Source of the DNA: Mytilus trossulus
Taxonomy: Eukaryota > Mollusca > Bivalvia > Mytilida > Mytilidae
Length of the DNA: 64,000 bases
Assembly (NCBI RefSeq): GCF_036588685.1
Contig: NC_086375.1
Location: 42,191,270 to 42,255,269 of the forward strand
Reading direction: 5' to 3'
Part shown: positions 21,171 through 32,700 of the stretch, piece by piece
Numbering within the stretch: the first letter of the stretch is position 1
Layout: each line of letters begins with the position of its first letter
The notes under the pieces: generated by a model
The model's input: the letters and a program-made list of their open reading frames with translations, nothing else
Database searches by the model: none
Told to the model about the DNA's origin: nothing
Program-made: the position numbers and the translations under genes

Positions 21171-24100
21171 ATGACAACTGAAGCTGAAGAATTTAAAGAG
21201 TTGAAAACTGATAACCAAGAGCTATGTTACGAGTTAACGGAAAACAAAGTTCCCGACGGAGGATTCGGATGGGTGGTTTTAGTGTGTTCGTTCTTTGTAA
21301 TGTTCATGATTGATGGTTTATTCGGATCTTACGGACTTTTACTTCCAGTTTTAATGGAAAATTTACATGCTAGTCCTTCGTTGACTTCTCTAGCTGGCTC
21401 GGTCATCGTTGGATGTCTTTTATTTATTGGTAAGTACTTTTTCTACACTATAGGGAAGGGTGCCCTAATTAATCGAACCTACTTTGTTTTCTAAAGTCAC
21501 ACTTGTTCAGAGTGCCATAAAGAAGAAAAAAAATCACTATTAAAAATTACGTTGACTCAAAGTGCAATTGTTTTAGCCATCTTACGCATGGGATTTCATT
21601 GAAATTATAAATACCCGGTAAATGGTCAAAGGGAAGTCACTGGAATTGTATCTAGCAGTATATCGATAGTAAAAAAGTAACTAAGCTGTCACGTTTTGTT
21701 TAATTATTATACCTAATTACTATTAGATTATATTGTGATATTCTCCCCAACACTGCTACTTTTGCAAAGGTACTATTTCTGTACTAAAATCTGTAGTGCT
21801 GGAAATCTACTTTTAATATCTCGTACTATTTCTTTACTTTAAAATTATAGTAATATTTAGGTACCTGTATTTTACAGTACTTGATTTGTACTAAAAAAGT
21901 TGGTACAGAAATAAAACCAACAGTGATAAAAAATATTCCATGTTTGAAAATAATAACGTTAAGAGATTTGAAATAATCAAACCTTCAAAATGCTGAAAAT
22001 GTAACGGTGTAACCAACAATCTGTAGTACTTAAACAAGTACAAATCAAGTACTGTTTTAATACAGGTACCTCAATATTACAATAATTTAAAAGTAACAAA
22101 ATAGTACTGAATATTAACAGTAGATTTTTAGTACTACAAGATTTTTAGTACAGAAATAAAACCTATGCAAAAATAGCTGTGTAGTGTGCTTACCATCTTA
22201 TCCTATGCACAGATTACCTTAGCTGTTTTTGGCATAATTTGGGAATTTGGGGTTCTCAATGCTCTTCAACTTTATTCTTGTTTTGACTTTCTAACTGTTG
22301 ATCTGAGCGTCACTGATACGAGTCTTATGTAGACAAAACGCGCGTCTGTCGTATCAAATTATAAGCCTGTTATACGTACCTTTGATAACTATATATAAAA
22401 TTTAAACCGATGGGAAAACATATATAGTTGACTCTATTAGTATGTAGCTTTTTAAAGTGCATTAGGAAAGAAAATACTAGTATGTTGAATGTAAGTAAAT
22501 AGGATATACAATAAACGTAGTACAAAATGTTATTATTCTGTTTGTAGCAATTGTTGCCTGTCCTCTAATAGAAAGATTTGGTTGCAGAGTTGTAGCTATA
22601 ACCGGAGCACTGATTGCCACACTAGGATTAGTTTTAAGTTCTATGGCTGTTAATATATGGATGTTTCTGGCGACTTATGGAGTAGTCACAGGTATATATT
22701 AAGTTAAACCTGGTAACAAAATTATTCATTTTATGACTAGAATATTCCCTCGTGAAAATAAGCATTTAATGCAATATGTTATTTCAACGGAACATACATG
22801 ATATCATGTACACATAAGGTCCGCAATATTCCTACACACTCTTAAGAAAAAGCAAAAGAACATCGCTTTTCTCGACTTTCTCCATCGTAAAGTCACAGGA
22901 TCTATAGCTCACAATTAACTGCAAATAAATGTATATCAAAACGGCCCTTTTAGTTAGTTCTTGTGAAAATCATTGTCAGATGTAGATCACGTCGCACAAA
23001 ATAAGATGTTATATACATGTAGCTAGACATGAAATAATGTAAGCATACTAGCTTAAATCCTTCGATCAGTTTGTTAATTGCAGTTTTGATAAACAAACGG
23101 GCGAAAAAAGAAAAGATAGTCTTACTCGTAAAAATTATATATCTAGAATGCATACGTTACAACCGTTAAAATGTAAAGAGTATAGTCTCAAACAGAGGAA
23201 TCTTCGTACAGAGACAAACTATGTGAACAAAAGGAAAACGCTTTTATTGTTGTTCTTCATCTAGTAGTTCCAATGGAACCCTTAACACGAAAAACTTACC
23301 TCAATCTATGCTGATAACGGCTCCTAACTCCTGTTTGAGAGGAATACTTTTCAATATAAAAAAGAAAATGTGGTATGATTGCGAATGAGACAACTGTCCA
23401 CAGGAGACCAAAATGACACAGACATTAACAACTATAGGTCACCGTAAATTGATCAAGCAACTTGCATTGCAGATCACGTCTTCGGGATAATGATAGGCTC
23501 TTAGAAAAGAGAAATCTAAAATTTACAGTCATCATGGTCATAGATTGACACAAAATTTGAAAAAAAGAATAGACGAATCATTTGGATAAAGAACATATAA
23601 AGCTATGTGTTATAGTACACAATGTTTTTAATTAAAAAATCAGGTCGATTTCCCTAAACATAAGGATAAGGAACCATTTAAGCGGTTAACAACATCACAC
23701 TATATATGGACATATTAAGTAAGACGGGATAGTATCATATATTAATATTTGACACAAAATGCCTGCACACAGATAGAGAAAAAAAACTTCCGGCCGTTCT
23801 TCATCTAAAATAAATGTGTTATCTAAATTGAAGACTTACAGTGTTGATTTCATTGTGTATTGCACAGAATAGTCTCAATGCTCTTCAACTTTGTATTTAT
23901 TTGGCTTTTTAACTTTTATGATCTGAGCGTCACTGATGAGTCTTATGTAGACGAAACGCGCGTCTGGCGTATACAATTATAATCCTGGTACTTTTGATAA
24001 CTATTTACACCACTGGGTCGATGCCACTGCTGGTGGACGTTTCGTCCCCGAGGGTATCACCAACCCAGTAGTCAGCACTTTGGTGTTGACATGAATATCA

Positions 24101-27100
24101 ATTATATGGTCTTTTTAAAAAAAAAACTGTTAACAAAACTTAGATTTTTCGAAAAAATAAGGATTTTCTTACCCCAGGAGTAGATTACCTTAGCCGTATT
24201 TGGCACAACTTTTTGGACTTTTGGATCCTCAATGCTCTTCAACTTTGTATTTATTTGGCCTTATAACTTTTTTGATCTGGGCGTCACTGATGAGTCTTAT
24301 GTAGACGAAACGCGCGTCTGGCGTATAAAATTATAATCCTGGTACTTTTGATAACTAACATTAAATATATGCTATATGTATTCATAGTCGAATCTGTTAT
24401 ATATTAGAAAGATGATATTTAAAAGTGACGTTTTACTACTTATCACAGGTTGTGGTATGGGACTTATGTATTTACCGTCAATAGTAATGGTTAATCAGTA
24501 CTTCGACAAGAAAAGAGGCATTGCACAGAGCATCATGTCTGCTGGTTCCGGTATCGGATTGATGGTTATATCGCCTGTGACAGAAAAGTTGCTCGACGTT
24601 TATAGCTGGCGGGGAACACTTTTAATTCTTGCTGGTTTCTTCCTGCAGTTATGTGTTGCGTGTGCGATGTTTAGGACTTACAAGGTAATATCACCTCGAA
24701 CCAAGAATGCCAAAGAAACGAAAGCGATGGGAGAAATTTTCAAAGAAATTGAAATTGAAATTTTAGTTGATCAACCAAATTCAGAGATTGTAGAGCAGGG
24801 CCACATAAAGTCTGTGAAATCCCTTGATAATGAAAGTTTTAAAAAGAGTATCGGAAGTTTACAGAAAACAGAATTGAGTGAAAAGTGCACAAAAATTCAT
24901 TTTGAAGGAAAATGTTGTAAAAAACATGCCTTGCAGTTTGCGAAAACAGAAAGTTTTAAGCATAGTACTAGTAGTCTACCCCAAAACATGTTTAGAACAC
25001 CTTATGAGAAAAGTTCATTTCTCCCATTCCGCTCTAGTCACTGTATAAGTGAACCTCATCAGCATTCATCATCTCTATTCAAAAATGTAAAGACAGGCAT
25101 TCTCTCTCAAAAAGACATTTTCTACTGTGGTAGTTTAACTCGTCTTAAACATAATAGTGACACAAAAAGCCTTATTGGTTCAATAGTTATTAGAGGAGAC
25201 GAATACAGTTATAGCAAAGTATCTCTAGATACTTCCAATTCTTCTGATGGAAGTGAATATGACCATAAAGTATGCAACGAAGGTCTGTGTGCTAATAAAA
25301 CATTTTGGTTCATCGCCATCGCAGCAGTTCTTTCTCAGATGGCACAGTTCATTCCGAACATGTTCCTTGGTGATTATGGAAAAACCATTGGATTAAGCAG
25401 TATGCAAGTGTCTTGGATATTTTCTGTTTTTGGTAGGACAAAATTAACTTATGATCTATTAGCAACATTTTATAACCCGACCCGGAATGAAAACTAATGA
25501 TGCACACACCGATACGAAGTATTGCCATGTGAAAATGGCCAACCTTATCTGACCAAAATAATGTATCTTAGCACACAAAAAACAGTAGTTGTTTAATATC
25601 TTTATATCTATTTAAAAAAAAATTAAAATGAAACATTTTTATTCCTGTTTAACATATATGCATACAAGAGGTTTGTAAAAGGTAGGATACTTTCTTTCTC
25701 CGTTGCATAGTACGGTGGACATGCTAATACCTCAATAATTAATTGTTTTATGCTGAAACCGTACATTTTTTTGACAATTGACCATATTAGGATAACATTT
25801 TAACATAATAGCTCTTCGGCGTATTCAGTTGAATTTTATACTTTAAACATTCAACAGTCGAACCTTGATGTGAACTAACCTGTACCGCATGATTGTTTAA
25901 ACAGTTTGTGTTGTATAGCGAATTATAAACCAATAGTCTATACCAGTAGCGGATCCGTAAAGAAGGGGATAAAGTGTGCCCCCGTTTTTAGCGCCCAAAC
26001 ATAATGTATATCATGCTTTTCACAATTTGATTTTTTACAGTCGTCCAAAATTTTATCACATCGCTTTGCTCGGCGGCGTATAATCCTTGATCCGCCCTTG
26101 TATACTAAGAAATAACATCTTCAACATGTTCAATATGATTGGACATTTCTACCATTTTTTTTAACTCATTACAGACTCTGATACTTGTAACTATATTTCT
26201 ATCCCAGTCAAGACTAAATAATAGACATAATTGTAACATATTGTAGCACTTATAAATTCAAATAAATAAATCAAAAAAAAAGTTGTCCAATGTTATTTAG
26301 AATTATGTGAAGTAATGATTTTGTTCTTTTTATTTTTCTATCTAGGTGTGGTCAATACTTTAGGTAGACTCCTGCCAGGTTTTATCATCGACAATACAAA
26401 ATTATCATCTGTATGCCTATGTGTTATCGGTATGGTTGGGTGTACCATTACCTGTTTTATGTTTCCGTTATGTGACCAATTTGCATCTCTGATGGCGTTT
26501 TCTTCTTTTTTCGGATTCTTTATAGGTATGTATTTATATAAACGTCATACTATATACTATTTCACTGTTCGTCTTGCATGTCTTGCATGTCTTAGAAGAT
26601 TAATCATTTTCGCTGCTTTAAAATAAGATTGAAATTTTAAATTGTACCTATCAAAATGTTGTTTTCCTCAATCTGCCTGATCATTAAAATAGTAAGACGA
26701 TTCTAACAGATATTCAACAGACATGGGTAAAAAAAAATGTTCCAAAGTACATACCACAGCAAATTAAATTTTCAGATGGAAACAATGCGTTAACTCGGGG
26801 ACTGTGGAGGAAGAAATAGTACTTGGTATTGATTGATTATTGTTTTCTTAACGCCAATAACGAATATATTAAGCATATTTAGAAGAAAAATAAAAAAATA
26901 ATAATAAACAACAAAATAGGTAGGCTCTTTAAAATGGGTCGATGTAGGGCAGTAATTTTGGAAACATTGTAACACTAGTTGTTTTTTTAATTTCAGCATT
27001 TTACTGTCCATTACAACCAATCATGGTTCTAGATAGTGTTGGATTAGACAACCTAACTAAAGGATTAGGGGTACTTACTGTTCTTAAAGCACCAGCGGCT

Positions 27101-27780
27101 GTATTTGGACCACCTTTTGCAGGTAAAAAGTACTCTATAACAAGTAAGGGATAATGTTTGTGAATTAATAAAGCACCTATGGAAATGCGGAATCAGTTGT
27201 TAAAAGATACTTTCGACGTGTAGAGGGAATTAAAACTCAAATAAATAATTTCAGAAATATGTTAAACGAAAGTAGAACAATTATTGACGAGCGGTTGTGT
27301 TGTATATTTAACATGGTTTGACTGTTTCTTAAAAAAAACACTAGATATATCGGTTTAAAAAGCAGCAAAAGTTACGCGAATGACCTTTTCTTTTTTAGTT
27401 CACTTAACAGAATAGTATACTAGCATTTCTTACTTTCACTATCCTTATTCTATAGATGAATGTATTTCTGCAACGTATAATATCACACCTACAAAGTCAA
27501 TCTGTTTTACAATTGTATACCAGTAGTCGTATAATAGCAGAATCAACTATACTGAAGAAGTATAGATATCAGTTTTAATATGGTTTATTTTTCTTTTGAA
27601 GGAGTTCTCTATGAATGGACCAAGAATTATGACATCGCAATACTGTTTGCCGGATGTCTATGTTTGTTAACAATAGTAGTTTATCTAATTACTCCAGTAT
27701 ACAACTACCTCATATCTCTTTGTAATTCAAACAATGACAACACATCTATAACCCTCTCGTCAAGTGATTCTACACTTTGA
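21171..27780 (+). CDS. SLC16-family monocarboxylate transporter-like gene, six coding exons
   Basis: Coding exons: 21171-21429, 22548-22691, 24449-25432, 26346-26525, 26997-27122, 27602-27780. Joined length is 1872 nt, giving 623 residues and a stop; all junctions have GT-AG introns and keep the frame. Residues 28-34 are PDGGFGW, the TM1 signature of the family, and residues 152-171 are YFDKKRGIAQSIMSAGSGIG, the TM5 signature. Hydrophobic segments fit a 12-TM major-facilitator fold with six helices before and six after a long, polar Ser/Lys-rich loop (about 211-415). Family members move lactate, pyruvate, ketone bodies or, in some subfamilies, other substrates across the plasma membrane with or without protons; substrate cannot be told here. 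The long central loop is longer than in the classical proton-coupled members. The ATG is the first in frame before the TM1 signature. All introns are phase 1. Introns carry a foldback element, family A and SINE pieces, and hammerhead repeats. Confidence 0.92.
21735..22195. mobile_element. Foldback MITE in intron 1 of the SLC16-like gene
   Basis: The left arm (AACACTGCTACTTTTGCAAA, GTACTATTTCTGTACTAAAA, TAGGTACCTGTATTTTACAG) is mirrored by the right arm (CTGTTTTAATACAGGTACCT, TTTTTAGTACAGAAATAAAA, TATGCAAAAATAGCTGTGT). The arms are about 200 bp and imperfect, rich in GTAC. No coding capacity. The target-site duplication is not clear. Confidence 0.7.
22212..22390 (+). mobile_element. Solo, decayed copy of the hammerhead repeat (intron 1)
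   Basis: Contains the 3' part of the unit before the ribozyme (GATTACCTTAGCTGTTTTTG, CTCAATGCTCTTCAACTTTA), the ribozyme region and the downstream ATAAGCCTG…TTTGATAACTAT. The rest of the unit is absent. Same orientation as the transporter gene. Confidence 0.7.
22306..22354 (+). ncRNA. Type I hammerhead ribozyme, degenerate copy
   Basis: Stem I, stem II and the CGCGCGTC segment align with the intact copies. The first core strand is interrupted by two extra bases (CTGATACGA instead of CTGATGA), and the GAAA box is AAAA, so the catalytic G12 is lost. Predicted inactive. Confidence 0.75.
23360..23470 (-). repeat. Dispersed repeat family A, minus-strand 3' part (intron 2)
   Basis: Contains GTGGTATGATTGCGAATGAG, CAACTGTCCACAGGAGACCA and ACACAGACATTAACAACTAT, the reverse complement of the 3' half at 2386-2562. 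Confidence 0.6.
23926..23972 (+). ncRNA. Type I hammerhead ribozyme, intact core (upstream copy)
   Basis: Core strand CTGATGA is at 23933-23939. Stem II is GTCT/AGAC (23940-23943 with 23949-23952) and loop TATGT. GAAA is at 23953-23956, a very short stem III follows within CGCGCG, and GTC ends at 23964, the predicted cleavage position. Stem I pairs AGCGTCA (23926-23932) with TGGCGT (23965-23970) including two G-U pairs. All invariant core bases are present. Confidence 0.9.
24280..24325 (+). ncRNA. Type I hammerhead ribozyme, intact core (downstream copy)
   Basis: Identical core, stem II and stem III to the upstream copy. Stem I pairs GCGTCA (24281-24286) with TGGCGT (24319-24324). Predicted cleavage is after 24318, 130 nt before the exon 3 splice acceptor. 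Confidence 0.9.
26822..26865 (-). repeat. SINE-like 3' tail fragment (intron 4)
   Basis: TATTGATTGATTATTG followed by TTTCTTAACGCCAATAACG is the reverse complement of the terminal GTTAAG…CAATAATCAATCAATA end shared with 1925-2212 and 31175-31440. Confidence 0.5.
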
Positions 27781-27905
27781 CGGAAGGGAAAACATAGGAC
27801 TTAATTATTGGTGTTTTTTTTTAACTGTTTTTGTTCTTAGTTTTGATAATCTCATTTGTGTTTAATATCTGTTTTTATATATTTTTTGAGATATATTATC
27901 TCCCA

Positions 27906-27911
27906 AATAAA
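27906..27911 (+). terminator. Candidate polyadenylation signal of the SLC16-like gene
   Basis: AATAAA 126 nt after the stop codon at 27778-27780, the nearest canonical hexamer downstream. Use is inferred from position only. Confidence 0.5.
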
Positions 27912-28389
27912 ACGACTAAAACACTCAACATACCAGGATTTAAGTTTTGGTTCAACTGACGTGCGATTCGTATGCACAAGACTCACCAGTAGCGTTGGAA
28001 AAAAATCTAAATCAAAATTAAGGAGTTGAAAAAATATTTTATGACAGATTATTTTCAGATGTATAACTGATTCCAACTCTAAATGCGTCAGGTTTTGGTT
28101 TTTCTGTTCAGGATTTTTTCAGTCTATAGTTCCTTCAGTATGTATGCCTTCATGTATTTCAAAAGTATTGTGCTTATACATTTCTTATAGTCCCTGTCCT
28201 TCAAATGTTTTGTATTTGGACATCCTTAATGTCCAGGTGTAAAACATGTTCCACCATTTCCCCCTATTTAGTCTTTGTTAAATTTGCATTTTTTCAAAAC
28301 TTTGTGCAGAATTTATCTGTGTTACTTATGTCGTCACAGCAATCCCGATCTCTTTGTGACCTACCGAATTAGACTAATTACCGGGTTTG

Positions 28390-28545
28390 TAATAACATTA
28401 TCAACACGACGAATGCCACATGTGGAGCAGGGTTTTCATACCCTTCCGCAGCACCTGTTATCACACAGTTGGCGTGGTTGGTGATGCTTAGTCTTGTAAT
28501 TAGTTTTCTATGTTGTGTCTTGTGTACTATTATTTGTCTTTTCTT
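28390..28545 (-). repeat. Dispersed repeat family C, minus-strand copy
   Basis: Contains GGGTTTTCATACCCTTCCGC, AGCACCTGTTATCACAC, and CTATGTTGTGTCTTGTGT followed by TTTGTCTTTTC, the reverse complement of the family C order (AAAGACAAAT…ACACAAGACACAACATAG…CAGGTGCTCC) at 4925-5115. Confidence 0.55.
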
Positions 28546-29785
28546 TTTTAGCGTGTTCAGTTTATTTTAGATCTATGACATGTATGAGTTTGAATGCCTC
28601 TCTTGTATCTTTCAACCCTCTTTTGTATCAAATAAAAAAATACTTTGCATGAGTAGATTTATCCTGTCCAGTACTACAGACAAACTTCCACAAAACATTT
28701 CATTGCAGATAAGATAATTACCACTATGTATGACAACTTTAATAGTAAATAAAATCACTACAAATGCAACAACGCCGAAATTGTCAATCCACTCGTTTAG
28801 GAGCTATTGACCTTTTATGACAATTTTACGGAATCGTAATATAAATTGAATAGATTTATGATTGCAGATGTAACAACCATGCAGTCAAGTCTAAATAGGT
28901 TTATTATAGTAACTATAGGTAACCATACGGCCTAAAGAAATGAGCAAAACTCATATCGTAAAGTTACCTATATAATATCAGAAATGACAAAACATGAATC
29001 CATTCAAACGAGAAAAAAACAAGTGATTTTATTTTTGACTTAAAATAAACGACGAACAAATATGAGAGGCAGAAAGCCTTTAAATATATGCCAAAGATAG
29101 GAAATGGCCCATTCAGAAGGTGTCGCGGTTATACATGTTTGTGTACATGTTTGTTTTACAACGCACTGCTATAAAAATCCATTGGGAATTGCTTTACATA
29201 TCAGATCGGCAAAAATGAAATAATTTTAAGAAAAACAGATTCCAAATACCGATCTCAGAATCACTAAAAAAAAGTTTACAACTAATAAATAAACCATTTC
29301 CTCAAAAATCCAAGTATCAATTATTTGATTTTGACCTGAAAACTGTAATATTCAAATCTAAACATGACACGGATTTGGGAGAGGGGGTGGGTGTTGCCGC
29401 AGATTTGGAATGCTTTTGAATGGATACGTATGGCTGGAACCCCCTACCCTGGGTTGCTTTAACTTTCATTCATTTTGGTTGCGGGCACCTTAGTTACGAT
29501 TACATGTAAAAGCCAAACAAACATAGTACTATAAAAACCCACCCGTAGAAACCGGAAAAACGTTGCTTGTGTCTAATTCACCGAACATCACAATTAATAA
29601 ATTGTAAGTACTATTGTAGACCTATTTATAATCAGAGTGCTGGTTATTCAATTCCCTATCTATAAATAAGTAATACAAATAGCAAACGAAACGAAATATA
29701 TGTATGTAGTATTTTGAAAGCACAAGCCCCTGCTCATATATCGGAATGCAAAGGTTAATATAATAGTGTGTGTGTTATATGACAA
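28546..29785. other. No identifiable feature
   Basis: AT-rich intergenic DNA between the transporter gene and the TIR element. No supported gene. Confidence 0.4.
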
Positions 29786-29788
29786 TTA

Positions 29789-32700
29789 TCACGGTGGGTA
29801 TGGTTGTCCTGCGAGAGAACGTACTGTGCTGGTGATTCGGTCCTGACGGGTGCTGGTGGGTCCTGATACTGTGCTGGTGGGTTTGTTTACATTGTATCAG
29901 AACGGCATTAAAACGACTGTTTTGTTGCTTAATTTTTCTCTGATGCGTCATAAGTTCCATGCAAAGTATATGACAACAATATTATATTGCAAAAGTCGTA
30001 CAAGTTCGTTTAACGGAATTGTCCTGACGCGGTGCTGGTGATAAGAAAAACGGTCCTGGTTCTGTGCTCCGATGTCCTGGTTCTGTGCCTTTATATTTTA
30101 GTTAAAAGTGGTATATATTCAAGATCATTGATGCTGTACTGTTATTGACTAATTAACTGTTGCCTGCTTTCTTGAAATTGACATTGTTTTGAATCCGTTT
30201 ACTGTTATTATGCAAGAAAAAATATCCCTATTTTTTTTTTTTTTTTTAAATTAACTGTAATCTTATTCATTGGTCTGTTAATGGAACCCTTCTTGTCCCC
30301 TTTTAAGATAAGAAAATATGTTTACGATTTTCGGGATTACGATTATTTTGCAAGATCACCAAAATACGTTGTAATTTATACAATACATATATAAAGTAGA
30401 TGATGTGGTATGTTTGTTGTTAATGGACAAGTTTCCCGAAGAAACCAAAGGAAGTATGTGTTAAAAACCATACGTCATCGTAATACCTTTAACAATAACC
30501 CATTAAATAAACATGTAAAAGTTCCGTTTTGCATAAAAATGGAGAGAAAAAATATAGAACAAAGGACTTTCTGAGCGTTTGAATCATATGTCTTTAGCAG
30601 CTTAAATCACATTTTTGTGTGAACAATTGAGTGCTGACTATATTAAAGAATGACAACAGTATTGCGGGTTTGTTTGTTTGTTGTTGTTTTTTTTTTTGGG
30701 GGGGGGGGGATGGGGATAAGTAAGAGCGAGATTGCAGTAAAAGTTTTAAGCTTGGAATAGTTTTCCGTAAGATTAAAAAGTTGTTTTTTATAAGAAAAAT
30801 GTATCTTATAGCCATTAAGAATCACTTGCTGTATCTGTAAGATTTTTACAACATAACTTTTTTGTCTGAACGGTTATCAGTTTTTTTTTTTCGAAAGTTC
30901 GATAGAACCCTTAAACAAATCACTATTTTAAAGGGCAGACTAGAATATGTCAGAGAATGAAGAATGAATAAAGAGATAACCTAGAGACCACTAACAAAAC
31001 TAAGATTTCTTAGCTTTTTCATTTCAAAATTCCAAAATAAATAAATATGTTTGATAAAGAATCAAAACAGCACAGACAATGAATAATAGAGACATAATTT
31101 TGTACATATATCAAGGGGAAACTTCTTACAAAGCATTATTATTTATAGTTCATTACTGTTTTTAGAAGAAAAATCTCGTGTAAAGAGAGTGCCACGCTCT
31201 TTGCACGTTAATAACCCTTGCAGCAACTCTTTGAGGGGTCCGTAGGTGGCCTGCTGCAAGGCAAAATTTCTGTTCCTATCCAATGCATCCTCATTTTCCA
31301 GTGGCAGTCCAAAATTCCACGACTATTGGCCTCTTTTATGACAAGACCTACCTATTGTATTTATTGTGAACTTGTTCTCGTCCTGAATATGCATTAAATA
31401 TTTGCCACTGGACGTTAAGCAACCAAAAATCAATCAATCAATAGCTTCATACTACCAATTGAGTTTAAAAAAGAAATTCTTAGATTAAACACCTACATTA
31501 AACTTTAAAAGGTCATAACTGTTTAAAACAATACAAATCTACACACACACACAAAAACTAGCTTAATTTCAAATGGTTATCAACCTGAATCGCTATAAGA
31601 TCATATATAAGCTCACCTGTGTCGAGGGGTCGTGTGAGGTTCATGTATTGTCTTGGCGTCCGCAATTACTAAAAGATCTTTTCTGAAATTACTTGACCAA
31701 ATGTTACCAAATGATTTTTCAAGAGTGAATCTAGGAAAAACAATATTCATCAACAAACATGACCACTGTCTGTTAAAATGTATTCGAGTTTTTAGTTACA
31801 GCCGATTCCATCGAGTATATAGGCAAACATAATATCTTTGGTTAGCTTGCTTGTAAGCTAAACCGTACCCTCCTTTCGAAGTAGCCTGGTCCTACAGACA
31901 GAAAGATGTGTCATTTGTCGGACTAGTATACTCTTAAAGTAGGGTAGTTTACATAACCTAACAATGACTTTTCTGTCCATCAAGCAATATAACCAAAGAT
32001 ATTCCCTTTGTCTTCACACTCATTGAAATCGGCTTTAATATTGCAAAAGTTGAAGCAATTAGGGCAAAACTTTCCGAGTAAAAAAAATGTCTTTCTACCT
32101 TGCACATTTCAGAACATTCATATCAGACAACGAAACTGGGTCCAGCAACATTTATAAGCAATTTAAGATTTTGACCCTCACAGTTTCCATTCACCTTCCA
32201 TTCATGATAATTAAATTGAACTGTAAAACATTTCTTGGTACCTTCTTAATTCCTTTATAAGTCTCATGTAAACATAATTATGACAATAACTGTTGTGAGC
32301 ACAAGATTCACTGCACACTTTTAAAGTTCTGCTTCTTCAATCATTTAAATGTGATCTTAAGTTTTGAGATTTTTAATCGACACGATTGAGATTTTTGTAT
32401 ATGAGAACATGGTTTATCTATTAGTTGAAAATGCGGATTTGAACTAGCTTTCAGTACCTGCGAGCATTCGTTGTTCAATAATGTGTGTCTTTGTGTAATT
32501 ATTTAATGTGATAAATTGTTTTGTTTGTACACCACTGTAACAATGAAGGAGGAAATGAGGAGGGTTGGTTGGGTGGAAGCGGGGAGGCGTATGCGGAGCA
32601 CTGACAAACATGTCTATGCGGCATGGGCTTTGATCATTGTTGAGGCATCAATGTGAGGAGCATTTATTATCTTAATAAAACTTCTTATTTTAGATACTGT

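Larger units (their letters stand above)
23873..24357 (+). mobile_element. Retrozyme-like tandem: two hammerheads bounding a 354-nt unit (intron 2)
   Basis: Two intact hammerhead motifs lie head to tail. Their predicted cleavage sites (after 23964 and after 24318) bound a 354-nt unit. Both are preceded by CTCAATGCTCTTCAACTTTG and followed by ATTATAATCCTGGTACTTTT GATAACTA, so the flanks are repeated as well. The unit contains a foldable domain at 24029-24090. No open reading frame is present. This is the arrangement of retrozymes, small non-autonomous retroelements whose RNA is cut by its own ribozymes and circularised; they depend on another element's reverse transcriptase. It sits in intron 2 in the sense direction, ending about 90 nt before the exon 3 acceptor. 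I infer mobility from the structure; it is not shown. Confidence 0.85.

Noticed and set aside
28275-28484. 69-codon frame downstream of the transporter gene
   Set aside because: It overlaps a dispersed family C repeat and has no domain or splice context.
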